Assembly: GCA_963565915.1 (NCBI GenBank)
Contig: OY751493.1
Location: 310,001-374,000, forward strand
Reading direction: 5' to 3'
Length of the DNA stretch: 64,000 nt
Source: Entoloma clypeatum
Lineage: Eukaryota; Basidiomycota; Agaricomycetes; Agaricales; Entolomataceae
The position numbers were made by a program, and so were the translations under genes. Of the stretch, positions 11,401 to 23,459 are shown in pieces. The notes below the pieces were generated by a model, which had not been told where the DNA came from, did no database searches, and worked only from the letters and a program-made list of their open reading frames with translations. Numbering within the stretch: the first letter of the stretch is position 1; every line of letters begins with the position of its first letter.

Positions 11401-11959
11401 AAGGGTTTTTATCATCCCAGGGAATATGAAAGTACTGAAAAAGTACCAAAATCACGCCCACACGATCGTTTTGATTATGTACCCCCCCCCCCGATTTGGA
11501 CTGATACATATACATTACATACGTACGTACGTACTAATTGTCAGATTGAATGAGACATGTTCCTCATGATCAGGGGGAAGGTTGAGAAGTCTTGGGGGGG
11601 GATCCGGCAGAAAGATGCCCCAACGATGACATCGATGACGTGGCACGCGATATTGGGAATGCAGAAGTTGGTGGATGGGATATGGCACTGGAACTTGTCA
11701 AGAGTGGCTGGGTCAAGTTGAAGGAACTTACGTGAACCCACCGACGAAGATGTCGTTGTTTCAGGGAAAACACGACTTTGCCGGCCCTATACTAGTATGC
11801 ACGTGATAGGCACGTGGTCGTATGTTCAATAATTCTCCCCACGGTCCACGTCCAGGATCGGCCATTGTTTGAACTTAGATTAGTGGCCCATCAAACAATA
11901 AACTGGTATAAAGTAATTTCAAGAACTCGAGGTAAGCCCCCAACAATTCCCCACCACCC
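11401..11959. other. Intergenic, S53 gene to FunK1 copy 1
   Basis: Contains a poly-C run, an (ACGT)n tract at about 11520-11533 and the FunK1 promoter. A segment of about 160 bp (roughly 11605-11765) is absent from the otherwise homologous upstream region of FunK1 copy 3. Short minus-strand ORFs (11541-11773) have no motifs. Confidence 0.5.
11907..11915 (+). promoter_or_regulatory. TATA box of FunK1 copy 1
   Basis: TATAAAGTA 45 bp upstream of the ATG at 11960. It is kept at the same place upstream of the other two FunK1 copies (near 19893 and 46647). Confidence 0.5.
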
Positions 11960-14366
11960 ATGGACTCAAACTCAATCAATAGTTCTCCACCAAAAGCAGC
12001 GACCTTGAGTGGCTACGAAGCGAGCGTACCGAGTGCTGAGGGAACCCGCCGAAGAATGGCTGAATCTCTTCGACGTCTTTGGGTGGGACCAATGCCCGTA
12101 CAGCAGTTCCTCGACGATTTCTTGCCGCGGGCCACCGTGCCGACGCCCAACGTCCCCCCCAACGCTTTCGACGCAGTTCCAAAAACATCAAACGAGAAGC
12201 ACATGTATCCGCACTTCGTGAGACCGTTTTTATCTGCCAAGTGTTTTGGCCAACCGTGGTTCTATTCATCCACTCATTGCAGATCAAACTGGTCAGCGAA
12301 GACCACGGACTTATCCCTGGCTTCCAGTTGGTGAACACCGCAGACTACCCGGACCACGACTCCTACAAGGGCCACAAAATCAAGCCCGACCCAGTCATGT
12401 ACCTCGACACTGTGAACACGGCCGAAAAGAAGACGCAGTTCGGGGAGCTCGAACTCCACCTGGAGTTCAAGCCCGACGATTCGTCCGATCCGTTCCGGGA
12501 TCCTGACTCCGATGCCCATGCCACCACCACGCCCGAGGAACTCGCCTCCTGGGTGTTCGAGACCGACAACAGCCACAAGCGGACCGAATGCCGCGGACAG
12601 CTCGCCAGCTATGCCACCGAGTGGTGCACGCGCCAGCACCGCCTCTTTGCATTCACCATCTTCATAGGCGGCACCACCGCCCGGTTTATCCGGTGGGACC
12701 GCGCCGGCGCTATGGTCTCGCGCAGCTTCAAGTACCGCGAAGAAGGCCGCTATCTCGTCGAATTCCTCTGGCGGTTCGTACATCTGGACGCCGCCCATCG
12801 TGGGCGTGATCCCACCGTGCGCGCGGCGACGCCTGCGGAGTTCACACTCGCAGAGGAGTTCCTTGCGGAGTATCAGAACAGCAGGGCACGTCCTGTCATC
12901 GTGATGAAGGTGTGGGACGATAAATGGGAAGAGGAGCGGGAGTTCATCGCGTGGGGATGCATGGCCGATGCCCGCTCTTTGACTGGGCGCGCAACGCGTG
13001 CGTACCCAGTCTATGAAATCAAGACTGGGAGAAAGTACTTTCTGAAGGATACGTGGCGCGCGCGCGGCCTCGAAAAGGAGTCCGAGATCCTGGACGAGCT
13101 TCGGGAACATGGTGTTGAACACGTTCCGAAGTTTGTCTGTGGCGGCGACGTTTTGGGCCAATGTACACGGACGAATGTCTACGTTCCTTGTGTCTACGAC
13201 GACGACGACGACGGCGAGGACGCGGATATGTCCATCGTTCCAGTCAGCAACGCCTGGCTATGCGGCTCTGACTGGAAACGCTTCTCACAACGCTTCCATC
13301 ATCGGCTTGTCGTCGATCTCATTGGAAAGCATCTCGAAACCTTCAAGAACTCGAAACAGATGACCCAGGTGGTGTATGATGCCTACATAGGTATGAAACT
13401 TTTACTCTCGGGTTTTTCCTCCGTCGTTCATGTCGTTTCCCCCCAAATAGCGCACCAACAAGCTTACGAGAGATGTGGTATTATACATCGGGACATCAGC
13501 GCCAGAAATATTTTGATCGACGAGCACGGTAGAGGTATCCTCAACGACTGGGATCTCGCCAGACATGAAGCTCGTATGAAGACGAAAGGGCCACGACGTC
13601 ACGAACGAACTGTCTGTCTACTTTCTCCCCAAGTACTGCGTTGGCTCTCAATTTTTGATCGCCTGCCTATTCACAGGGTACCTGGACTTTCATGTCTACG
13701 CTCTCTTTACTGCAGCCACATCGCCTTCACACCATCCAAGACGACATGGAATCTTTCGTTCTCATCATCCTCTACATCGGCTTGCGGTATTTAGAACACA
13801 ACAAGCAGAAAATCGTCCGACACATCATCCAAAGCGTCTTTGACCACGAGTTCGTCGATGAAGATGGCACCAGACACGGTGGTCAAAATAAGAAGGGCAT
13901 GTTCCTCTCGCGGGCACACGTCGAGGAAGACTTCACGTTTACGAATCCTATGCTGATGGAATGGATGGACGACGCTTTTGATGGGGTTAAGCAATGGATT
14001 GAACACAAACTCGCACCACTGAAGAAAAAGAAATCGTTCGCTCGCCGGTCGACCGCCGCTATGGACCTCGCCGCACCTGAGGACCTTGTTCTCGCTAATC
14101 ATGACGCCATGGGTGACATGTTTTCTGGAGTACTCGGACAGGATGGGTGGCCGGCGAACGATGCACCGGTCGACGCCCTCGACAGGGAACCGACCATGCT
14201 CATGTTGGTCCCCGTTCGACCCAAGAAACGCTCTCGCGGAAGTACCCAGACTTTGGCAGACGACGAGGGCTCTTCAAGTCATTCGAGGAAAAGAAACAGG
14301 ACAATTGAGTACGTCCCGGTCGTGCCTAGCTCTCTTCGACATAGTACGACTGGAAGCGGTGTTTGA
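11960..14366 (+). CDS. FunK1-type protein kinase, copy 1
   Basis: Fungal-type protein kinase-like (FunK1) protein, a family greatly expanded in Agaricomycetes. Four exons, 11960-12217, 12283-13390, 13451-13611 and 13677-14366, join in frame to about 738 codons. N-terminal half: PMPVQQFLDDFLP, IKLVSEDHGLIPGFQLVNTA, QLASYATEWCTRQHRLFAFT, IRWDRAGAMVSRSFKY, all typical of FunK1. Kinase-like part: catalytic loop HRDISARNILID (H468-R-D470), then GRGILNDWDLAR (DWD in place of DFG), then GTWTFMS and QDDMESFVLIILYIGLRYL. The C-terminus is basic and Ser-rich (RPKKRSRGSTQTLADD; SSHSRKRNRT), possibly a nuclear signal. It overlaps the left copy of the duplication. A 295-codon antisense ORF over it is a shadow. 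Confidence 0.9.
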
Positions 14367-14519
14367 TACATCATGATTTTCCACTTTCTCCCGCGCCGGA
14401 TGGTAGTACGGCGACGATGTCATGTTTTCATCCCATGAGTCTCGCTCTTCCAGGGGTAGATCGCGTCGCACGGGAGGTAACGGCACTGGTGTCGCCTTTT
14501 GTGCTTCCGGCGGCGAGAG

Positions 14520-14719
14520 NNNNNNNNNNNNNNNNNNNNNNNNNNNNNNNNNNNNNNNNNNNNNNNNNNNNNNNNNNNNNNNNNNNNNNNNNNNNNNNNN
14601 NNNNNNNNNNNNNNNNNNNNNNNNNNNNNNNNNNNNNNNNNNNNNNNNNNNNNNNNNNNNNNNNNNNNNNNNNNNNNNNNNNNNNNNNNNNNNNNNNNNN
14701 NNNNNNNNNNNNNNNNNNN
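14520..14719. other. Assembly gap 1 (200 N)
   Basis: Exactly 200 N, the same size as the second gap, so a placeholder of unknown length. The sequences on either side overlap each other by 7.79 kb. Confidence 0.99.
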
Positions 14720-15188
14720 GCGGCCGTTGTCGTGCGAGATGGACGCTAGGATGCGAAAGAACGTGTACGCGCCGCCCCCGCTCTTGTCGTGGTTGTGGAA
14801 CGTGCAGACGACGTCGCCATTCGCAAGCCGAACGAGGTGAGGGTTGTCAAGGCCGTCCCCGCCGGAAGTTACGGAGCCCCAAGCTTGAAACGAGCCGCCG
14901 CCGTTGGTAGAGCGGGTGACGGTTAGGACGCGGGTGGTACCGCTCGAGGCGGTTACGACCTGGATCACAGAAGATTGTTGAGATAAAAAATGCAAGAAAG
15001 GGAGGACGACGTTATACAGCGAGAATGGATCCGTCCTGCAGCGTCGTCGTTCTAGGATAGGTGCCACCTTGACCTGGATTGACCTGGACGGCGGGGCCGT
15101 TGACGGTGGGGGTAATGGCAGCTCGACGTTCCAGGACAGAGCCGACGATGGTGGACGTGAGCGTAAGGACGAGAGCGAGGATCCTCAT
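14720..15188 (-). CDS. Sialidase-like gene, 5' part only (duplicate)
   Basis: Identical to 6733-7201: signal peptide, first introns and the first Asp-boxes up to SISHDNGR, then cut by the N gap. The missing 3' half is what a contig edge would produce. Probably the same locus as 5888-7201 rather than a second gene. Confidence 0.75.
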
Positions 15189-15846
15189 TATGATGATGTG
15201 GAGCGAAATCTGTGGATCTTTTTATAGCATAATTGTGAGTGTGACGTAATACTAATAGAAGAATTGTATATAGCCGATGATTACGGGGCAGTGGTCATTC
15301 GTCATAAGCAGCGCGAACTCTTCCGCAATGCATCTCATGGGAGCGTGCGTTGAGCAGGGCAGAAGCGATGAATTGGCGAAGGACGTCTGGGCGGATTGGT
15401 ACAAGTGCTTGATACGTAAGTACTATATGAGGTGTTGGTCAAACCACGGAGAGACTCAGCAGGGTACGTGCTGAGCAAGCCATGTATATATAAGGGGATA
15501 GATGCAGCCCCAAAAGACAAGCAGACAAGCGTTGTGATACTGATATTCGACAACATGGAGGGATATAAAGATAACGATAAGTAGTGGTAACAAACCGCCG
15601 CGAAAGAAGCTCGGCGAATAAGGTAAATTCCAAGAAGGAAGGTACTTGAATGAGATAAGAAAATGTCCAAGGTATGTCCATGCGGTGTCGAGAAAGTTCT
15701 TGTCGCTGAGATGAGAAACAAACCGGCGCGGGGTGGACAGGGGGGATCGAGGGTAAGGCGCCTCGCGACGCACATACAAGGAGCATGCTCATAGGACGCC
15801 TCCATTCCCACGTCCGAATCCTCTAGTACGGAGTGCAGACGCAGAA

Positions 15847-16759
15847 TCACCGGCGCACGAGCTTGAAGTAGAGGATCAACAATATGAGGAGGATGAAGAA
15901 GACGCCAATAGCGCTGAGGATGAAACGCTGTTTGTACATCCTAGAGGGGGGGTGTCAGCTTAAAGCAAGAGGGGAGGGGAAGGAAACACTTGCTGTCTAA
16001 TCATTTTCTTGAGCGTCCCAGATGCGCGGTCAATATTCGTGTCTGCCCCTTGGAGCTGATAGTGTTGCTTGATAAGCTAATTACGGCGCAGACGAGGGCA
16101 AGGAATTTACCGTATCCCTTGCAGTCTCCATCGCCTCCCTCTGCTGCCTCAGGTTCCTCAGAATGTCGGCGCCCTGATCCTCCGCCTCCAGCGCAATCCG
16201 CTGCGTATCCGCCAGCCTCCTGCTCCCGTCGTTCAGAATCTGCGTCCCGGACAACAGGCGGTCTCTGTCGTTGCCCTCGGCGTACGGGTTGTCTGACGAG
16301 ACTGCTGCGCAGGAACGCGTGCCACCAGCACCGAGGAGTTCGAACCGGGCGCTGGCTGCGTGGACGTCTTTGGCTAGCTTTTTGAAGCGGGTAAGGTCGG
16401 CTTTTGCTTGTTTGAGGCGGGCGAGGTAGGAGGGTTTGATGGACTGGGGGATGCCTTGGATTTCTACTTCCAGAGCCGATACCTGGCGGGTTTGGTGCGT
16501 GGGTTACCTCAGGAGAGGAGGGAAAAGACGTACGATATCGTCTGCATCGTCAAGCTCGAGTTCGACTTTCCGGAGGCTCGCTTTCCGTTGTTCTTTGTAG
16601 CTCGTGTAAGGCAGGCTGCGGAGGGAAGGGAATGGGGTGTAGTTGCTCACCTCCTCGATGGTCTTTCCCGCTCCCTTCGAGTTTGTCCTGGATAGCGAGG
16701 ATGATGTGCCGGAAGTCGGAGTCGTAGGAGTCAAAGACGGCGGCGGGGGTGTCGTCCAT
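15847..16759 (-). CDS. VTI1: Vti1-like Qb-SNARE (duplicate copy)
   Basis: Base-for-base copy of 7860-8772, with the same exons, SNARE core and C-terminal anchor. Likely an assembly duplicate. If real, the complete lack of divergence in introns and flanks would mean an extremely recent duplication. Confidence 0.75.
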
Positions 16760-16916
16760 GAAGGGGAGAAGATGTTGTGTCACGCTGTCACGGACAAAGC
16801 ACAAGAGGTGTATATCTAAGAATAGCCACGGCTACAAAAATTGTCTCCCAGCCGACGGTCTCTTGCATCGCCTACGCTCATTATCAACTTCTAGTCACTC
16901 CTTTGTCAATCCAACT

Positions 16917-19387
16917 ATGAGGGTATCCCTCTTCCTCCTTTTCACCACCGCCCAGCTGGCTGTCGCGACACCTCTTCTCAAACGGTGGGATGACACCGCC
17001 GAGATGCACGCCTGGGTCGATGTCCCTCGTGGTTGGGAGTACCACTCACCCGCCCCTCAGGACTACAACTTCAACCTCCGCATTGCACTCAAGCAAGACA
17101 AGATCGATGCCCTCATCGCTAACCTCATCGAAACCAGCGACCCCTCTCATCCCAGGTATGTCCCCCTATCGTTCACCCACCTCATAGCTCATCATCCAAA
17201 GATACGGCCAACACCTAACGCCATCCCAAGCCGAATCCCTCGTCGCCGCGCACCCAGACTCCCTCTCCGCCGTCCACTCCTGGCTCGACTACCACGGTGT
17301 GCCCCAGGAAGCCATCCTCCGCCAAACTGGCGGCGGCGACTGGCTCACCCTCCGCGTCTCCGTCGCCCAAGCCGAACGCATGCTCGGCACCAAATACGCC
17401 GTCTACACCCACACCAAAACCTCGCACAAGCTCGTGCGTACGCTCAGCTACTCCCTCCCTCGGGAGCTGCACTTCCACATCGGCGTCGTCAGCCCCACCA
17501 CCTATTTCGGAACCGTCAGGAGCATGCGCGTGACGCACTTTTTGCAGCCGGAGACGAAGCTGAGCCAGGCGGCGATAAATCAGGAGCAGGGCGCGGCGGC
17601 GTTTGTGAATGGGACGGTCCCTTTGAGCTGTAATACGGCCGTTACGCCTGCTTGTTTGAGGGGGCTGTATCACACGGCAAATTATCAGGTTGTTGGGGGG
17701 AACAATAACACGATCGGTGTTACGGGCTTTCTCGATGAGTATGCGAATCAGGCGGATCTCCAGGTATGTGGGGCCCGGGGTCGACATCTTTTCACATGGC
17801 TGACGTTTTCGGCGCGGGAACAGACATTTTTTACGAAATACAGGACGGATGCCGCTGGATCCAATTACACCACGGTCACGGTGAACGGCGGTCAAAATGA
17901 TCAAAGCAAACCCGGTGTCGAGGTGACGAAGTATTTTACGACGTTCCTTCCTTCACTGCTTCTGACTACCCGCGCAGGCTAACCTGGATATTCAATACAC
18001 GACAGGCATCGCGTACCCCATCCCTAACATCTACTACAGGTCAGTCTCGTTCCCATTTCTCACAGAAACCGACGTCCCGATGTCATCGCAGCACCGCTGG
18101 TACCCCACCCTGGACCCCTTCCGGAGCCGCCAGCACAAATGGAAATGAGCCCTATCTCGAGTGGCTTAACTATGTCTTATCCCAGCCCAACGTCCCACAA
18201 GTCCTCACCACATCTTACGGCGATGAAGAACAATCCGTGAGCCCCCCAACCCCCCATCCACGGTTCCAACTTCCTCACCGTCCCCTTCTGTCTTGTATCT
18301 AGGTCCCGCAAGACTACGCCAACACCGTCTGCAACCTCTTCGCACAGCTCGGCGCCGTCGGAACGAGCGTTTTCTTCTCCAGCGGCGACTCAGGGTACAT
18401 CACCTTGACCTCAAACCGTTGCTAAGAATCATCACATTGACCATCATCCCCTCCCCCCCCCAGCGTCGGCGGCGGCCAATGCCACTCCAACAACGGTACG
18501 AACGCCGTGGCCTTTCAGCCCATGTTTCCCGCCTCGTGAGTATCCCCTCCTCCGCCTCCCCCGCCCATTGATGACGATGAGTGTCGATCGCCAAAAACCA
18601 GCTGTCCCTTCGTCACTACCGTCGGCGGCACACGAGGCACCAGCCCCGAAATGGCCGCCTCCTTCTCCGGCGGCGGATTCTCGCGCTACTTCCCCCGGCC
18701 CTCGTACCAAGACACCGCCGTCTCGTCCTACCTGACGACCCTCGGCACGACGTATGCCGGAATGTTTGCGTGCGTCCCCTCCCTCTCTGTCTTTGTGTGA
18801 TTGAAATGAATGAATGCAAAAAAAAATAAAAAATAAAAAATAAAAAACACCGGATAGCTCGACGGGAAGAGCGTACCCCGACATCTCGGCGCAGAGTTCG
18901 AGTTTCCAGGTTGTGGTGGGCGGGGTTGTGAAGCCTGTTGCGGGGACGAGTGCGAGTTCGCCTGTACGTGGTAACACGTTCTCATTTTTTTTTTCTTATC
19001 GATGACCCAAAAAAAAAAAGGTCGCAGCGGGCATCTTCGCACTCCTCAATGATCACCGCATGTCTCAGGGGAAGCCCTCCCTTGGGTTCCTCAACCCTCT
19101 CTTATACTCCAATGCCTCGACTGGGTTTAAGGATATCGTTTATGGGTCGAATCCGGGGTGTGGGACAAATGGTATTAGTGTTTCTTTCCTTTTTCCCTTT
19201 TTTCATCACTGATGAGGGTGATTGATTGGGAACAGGGTTCAAGACTGGGCCTGGATGGGATCCTGTGAGTTGTTTTTTTTGTATTGGGAACTGGTGTTCT
19301 CGTTCTGATACCTTTTTTTTCCCCTTGTGTGTCTAGGTTACTGGGTTGGGGTCGCCGGACTTTGTAATGTTGCAGGCGTTTGTTTGA
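16917..19387 (+). CDS. Secreted sedolisin S53 (duplicate copy)
   Basis: Base-for-base copy of 8930-11400, with signal peptide, pro-domain, [15 protein letters not shown] and GTSASSP all intact. Stop TGA 19385-19387. Likely the same gene assembled twice. Confidence 0.78.
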
Positions 19388-19945
19388 AAGGGTTTTTATC
19401 ATCCCAGGGAATATGAAAGTACTGAAAAAGTACCAAAATCACGCCCACACGATCGTTTTGATTATGTACCCCCCCCCCGATTTGGACTGATACATATACA
19501 TTACATACGTACGTACGTACTAATTGTCAGATTGAATGAGACATGTTCCTCATGATCAGGGGGAAGGTTGAGAAGTCTTGGGGGGGGATCCGGCAGAAAG
19601 ATGCCCCAACGATGACATCGATGACGTGGCACGCGATATTGGGAATGCAGAAGTTGGTGGATGGGATATGGCACTGGAACTTGTCAAGAGTGGCTGGGTC
19701 AAGTTGAAGGAACTTACGTGAACCCACCGACGAAGATGTCGTTGTTTCAGGGAAAACACGACTTTGCCGGCCCTATACTAGTATGCACGTGATAGGCACG
19801 TGGTCGTATGTTCAATAATTCTCCCCACGGTCCACGTCCAGGATCGGCCATTGTTTGAACTTAGATTAGTGGCCCATCAAACAATAAACTGGTATAAAGT
19901 AATTTCAAGAACTCGAGGTAAGCCCCCAACAATTCCCCACCACCC

Positions 19946-22352
19946 ATGGACTCAAACTCAATCAATAGTTCTCCACCAAAAGCAGCGACCTTGAGTGGCT
20001 ACGAAGCGAGCGTACCGAGTGCTGAGGGAACCCGCCGAAGAATGGCTGAATCTCTTCGACGTCTTTGGGTGGGACCAATGCCCGTACAGCAGTTCCTCGA
20101 CGATTTCTTGCCGCGGGCCACCGTGCCGACGCCCAACGTCCCCCCCAACGCTTTCGACGCAGTTCCAAAAACATCAAACGAGAAGCACATGTATCCGCAC
20201 TTCGTGAGACCGTTTTTATCTGCCAAGTGTTTTGGCCAACCGTGGTTCTATTCATCCACTCATTGCAGATCAAACTGGTCAGCGAAGACCACGGACTTAT
20301 CCCTGGCTTCCAGTTGGTGAACACCGCAGACTACCCGGACCACGACTCCTACAAGGGCCACAAAATCAAGCCCGACCCAGTCATGTACCTCGACACTGTG
20401 AACACGGCCGAAAAGAAGACGCAGTTCGGGGAGCTCGAACTCCACCTGGAGTTCAAGCCCGACGATTCGTCCGATCCGTTCCGGGATCCTGACTCCGATG
20501 CCCATGCCACCACCACGCCCGAGGAACTCGCCTCCTGGGTGTTCGAGACCGACAACAGCCACAAGCGGACCGAATGCCGCGGACAGCTCGCCAGCTATGC
20601 CACCGAGTGGTGCACGCGCCAGCACCGCCTCTTTGCATTCACCATCTTCATAGGCGGCACCACCGCCCGGTTTATCCGGTGGGACCGCGCCGGCGCTATG
20701 GTCTCGCGCAGCTTCAAGTACCGCGAAGAAGGCCGCTATCTCGTCGAATTCCTCTGGCGGTTCGTACATCTGGACGCCGCCCATCGTGGGCGTGATCCCA
20801 CCGTGCGCGCGGCGACGCCTGCGGAGTTCACACTCGCAGAGGAGTTCCTTGCGGAGTATCAGAACAGCAGGGCACGTCCTGTCATCGTGATGAAGGTGTG
20901 GGACGATAAATGGGAAGAGGAGCGGGAGTTCATCGCGTGGGGATGCATGGCCGATGCCCGCTCTTTGACTGGGCGCGCAACGCGTGCGTACCCAGTCTAT
21001 GAAATCAAGACTGGGAGAAAGTACTTTCTGAAGGATACGTGGCGCGCGCGCGGCCTCGAAAAGGAGTCCGAGATCCTGGACGAGCTTCGGGAACATGGTG
21101 TTGAACACGTTCCGAAGTTTGTCTGTGGCGGCGACGTTTTGGGCCAATGTACACGGACGAATGTCTACGTTCCTTGTGTCTACGACGACGACGACGACGG
21201 CGAGGACGCGGATATGTCCATCGTTCCAGTCAGCAACGCCTGGCTATGCGGCTCTGACTGGAAACGCTTCTCACAACGCTTCCATCATCGGCTTGTCGTC
21301 GATCTCATTGGAAAGCATCTCGAAACCTTCAAGAACTCGAAACAGATGACCCAGGTGGTGTATGATGCCTACATAGGTATGAAACTTTTACTCTCGGGTT
21401 TTTCCTCCGTCGTTCATGTCGTTTCCCCCCAAATAGCGCACCAACAAGCTTACGAGAGATGTGGTATTATACATCGGGACATCAGCGCCAGAAATATTTT
21501 GATCGACGAGCACGGTAGAGGTATCCTCAACGACTGGGATCTCGCCAGACATGAAGCTCGTATGAAGACGAAAGGGCCACGACGTCACGAACGAACTGTC
21601 TGTCTACTTTCTCCCCAAGTACTGCGTTGGCTCTCAATTTTTGATCGCCTGCCTATTCACAGGGTACCTGGACTTTCATGTCTACGCTCTCTTTACTGCA
21701 GCCACATCGCCTTCACACCATCCAAGACGACATGGAATCTTTCGTTCTCATCATCCTCTACATCGGCTTGCGGTATTTAGAACACAACAAGCAGAAAATC
21801 GTCCGACACATCATCCAAAGCGTCTTTGACCACGAGTTCGTCGATGAAGATGGCACCAGACACGGTGGTCAAAATAAGAAGGGCATGTTCCTCTCGCGGG
21901 CACACGTCGAGGAAGACTTCACGTTTACGAATCCTATGCTGATGGAATGGATGGACGACGCTTTTGATGGGGTTAAGCAATGGATTGAACACAAACTCGC
22001 ACCACTGAAGAAAAAGAAATCGTTCGCTCGCCGGTCGACCGCCGCTATGGACCTCGCCGCACCTGAGGACCTTGTTCTCGCTAATCATGACGCCATGGGT
22101 GACATGTTTTCTGGAGTACTCGGACAGGATGGGTGGCCGGCGAACGATGCACCGGTCGACGCCCTCGACAGGGAACCGACCATGCTCATGTTGGTCCCCG
22201 TTCGACCCAAGAAACGCTCTCGCGGAAGTACCCAGACTTTGGCAGACGACGAGGGCTCTTCAAGTCATTCGAGGAAAAGAAACAGGACAATTGAGTACGT
22301 CCCGGTCGTGCCTAGCTCTCTTCGACATAGTACGACTGGAAGCGGTGTTTGA
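19946..22352 (+). CDS. FunK1-type protein kinase, copy 2 (duplicate)
   Basis: Identical to FunK1 copy 1 (11960-14366), with the same four exons and the same HRDISARNILID loop. Likely an assembly duplicate. This copy, unlike the left one, is followed by unique downstream sequence, so it carries the true 3' context of the locus. Confidence 0.8.
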
Positions 22353-23100
22353 TACATCATGATTTTCCACTTTCTCCCGCGCCGGATGGTAGTACGGCGA
22401 CGATGTCATGTTTTCATCCCATGAGTCTCGCTCTTCCAGGGGTAGATCGCGTCGCACGGGAGGTAACGGCACTGGTGTCGCCTTTTGTGCTTCCGGCGGC
22501 GAGAGGTCGAATGACAGAAGGGAGGGTGGAATCCATCGCGATGGGGAAGGCATCGCGTAATAGTATCGCCGTGATCTACTTTGTACATATAGATTATCCC
22601 ATACTTATCATACGTTTCGTGGATGAAAGCATTGAAGTAGTACATCCCAACTTGCGACCCCATTTTTGTGTTATTTAAGCGCAGCGGACCGGAATGAGGG
22701 TATGCTCTGGTCACTGGTGGGCTTGAACAAAAGTACTTCGCCCACACGAGCCTTTTAATTATGTACCCCCGATTTTGACCGATACTATACATTACATACA
22801 TACGTACTACTGTAGCATTTCAATCAATTCGTCGGTCACGCGTAACGGGGCTCTTGAAAACACCGGAAATTTTTAGGGTTGCGGAAAAAACCCTCTGTTT
22901 TTTACCGGACCCCTTTTTTACCGGTAAAAATGGTCACGTGCTTGGTAAATTACCCCCTCCAGAATATCACCCAAGATATCACCGGTAAAAAATATACTTC
23001 AGGTGATACAATTGTGCTAAATTTTCAACCCGACATACATAGAGTATCTCCATCCCAGTGCGTGATTACAAAATATATAGTTTTTATATTGGTCTAACTT
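22353..23100. other. Intergenic, FunK1 copy 2 to the Copia element
   Basis: The first 250 bp match the 3' flank of FunK1 copy 3 in part (GTAGTATCGCCGTGATCTAC near 22557 and 49180). Then AT-rich sequence with repeated ACCGGTAAAAA motifs (22905-22990). No gene recognised. Confidence 0.5.
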
Positions 23101-23105
23101 CATAT

Positions 23106-23452
23106 TAATGATGTAACCGACGTAGGCAGCCCAAAGGGCGCTCAAGACGTAGCGGTACGAAGGCATGTTGGAAGCTCTACTAACCTGGTGAAGAGTAACT
23201 ATAGGAGAACTAGAAGCTATACTAGCGGTTAGTTAACTCAAAGAACTGGGTGTTCAAGAGGTTAGGATTCATCGTACTAAATACATGGGTATTTATACTA
23301 ATCCAATATGCGCACGGACCATTGCACAAACAATACATAAACAAGTCATGCGTCCGTGGTTATACCATAAACTCACATATATGGCAATAGTGACTTATAG
23401 TCACTTCCTGTGACAAGCACATGGTGCGACATATCTGGCGATATATTCAACA
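23106..23452 (-). repeat. Copia 3' LTR
   Basis: On the minus strand it reads TGTTGAATATATCGCC to ACATCATTA. It is bordered by the target duplication at 23101-23105 and by the polypurine tract on the inner side. Confidence 0.93.
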
Positions 23453-23459
23453 CTCCCCC

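Larger units (their letters stand above)
6733..14519. repeat. Left copy of a 7.79-kb near-identical direct duplication
   Basis: Bases 6733-14519 recur at 14720-22505. The only difference I found is one C in a poly-C run (about 11481-11492 versus about 19467-19477), which changes the offset from 7987 to 7986. The left copy ends exactly at the N gap and the right copy begins exactly at it, as expected for two overlapping contigs placed end to end rather than merged. Confidence 0.93.
14720..22505. repeat. Right copy of the 7.79-kb duplication
   Basis: Corresponds to 6733-14519. After 22505 the sequence continues uniquely, and before 6733 the left copy continues uniquely, which is the suffix-prefix geometry of overlapping contigs. 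Confidence 0.93.

Noticed and set aside
12274..13161. 295-codon antisense ORF over FunK1, present in all three copies
   Set aside because: It mirrors a high-GC coding exon and has no motifs; conservation follows from the near-identity of the FunK1 copies.
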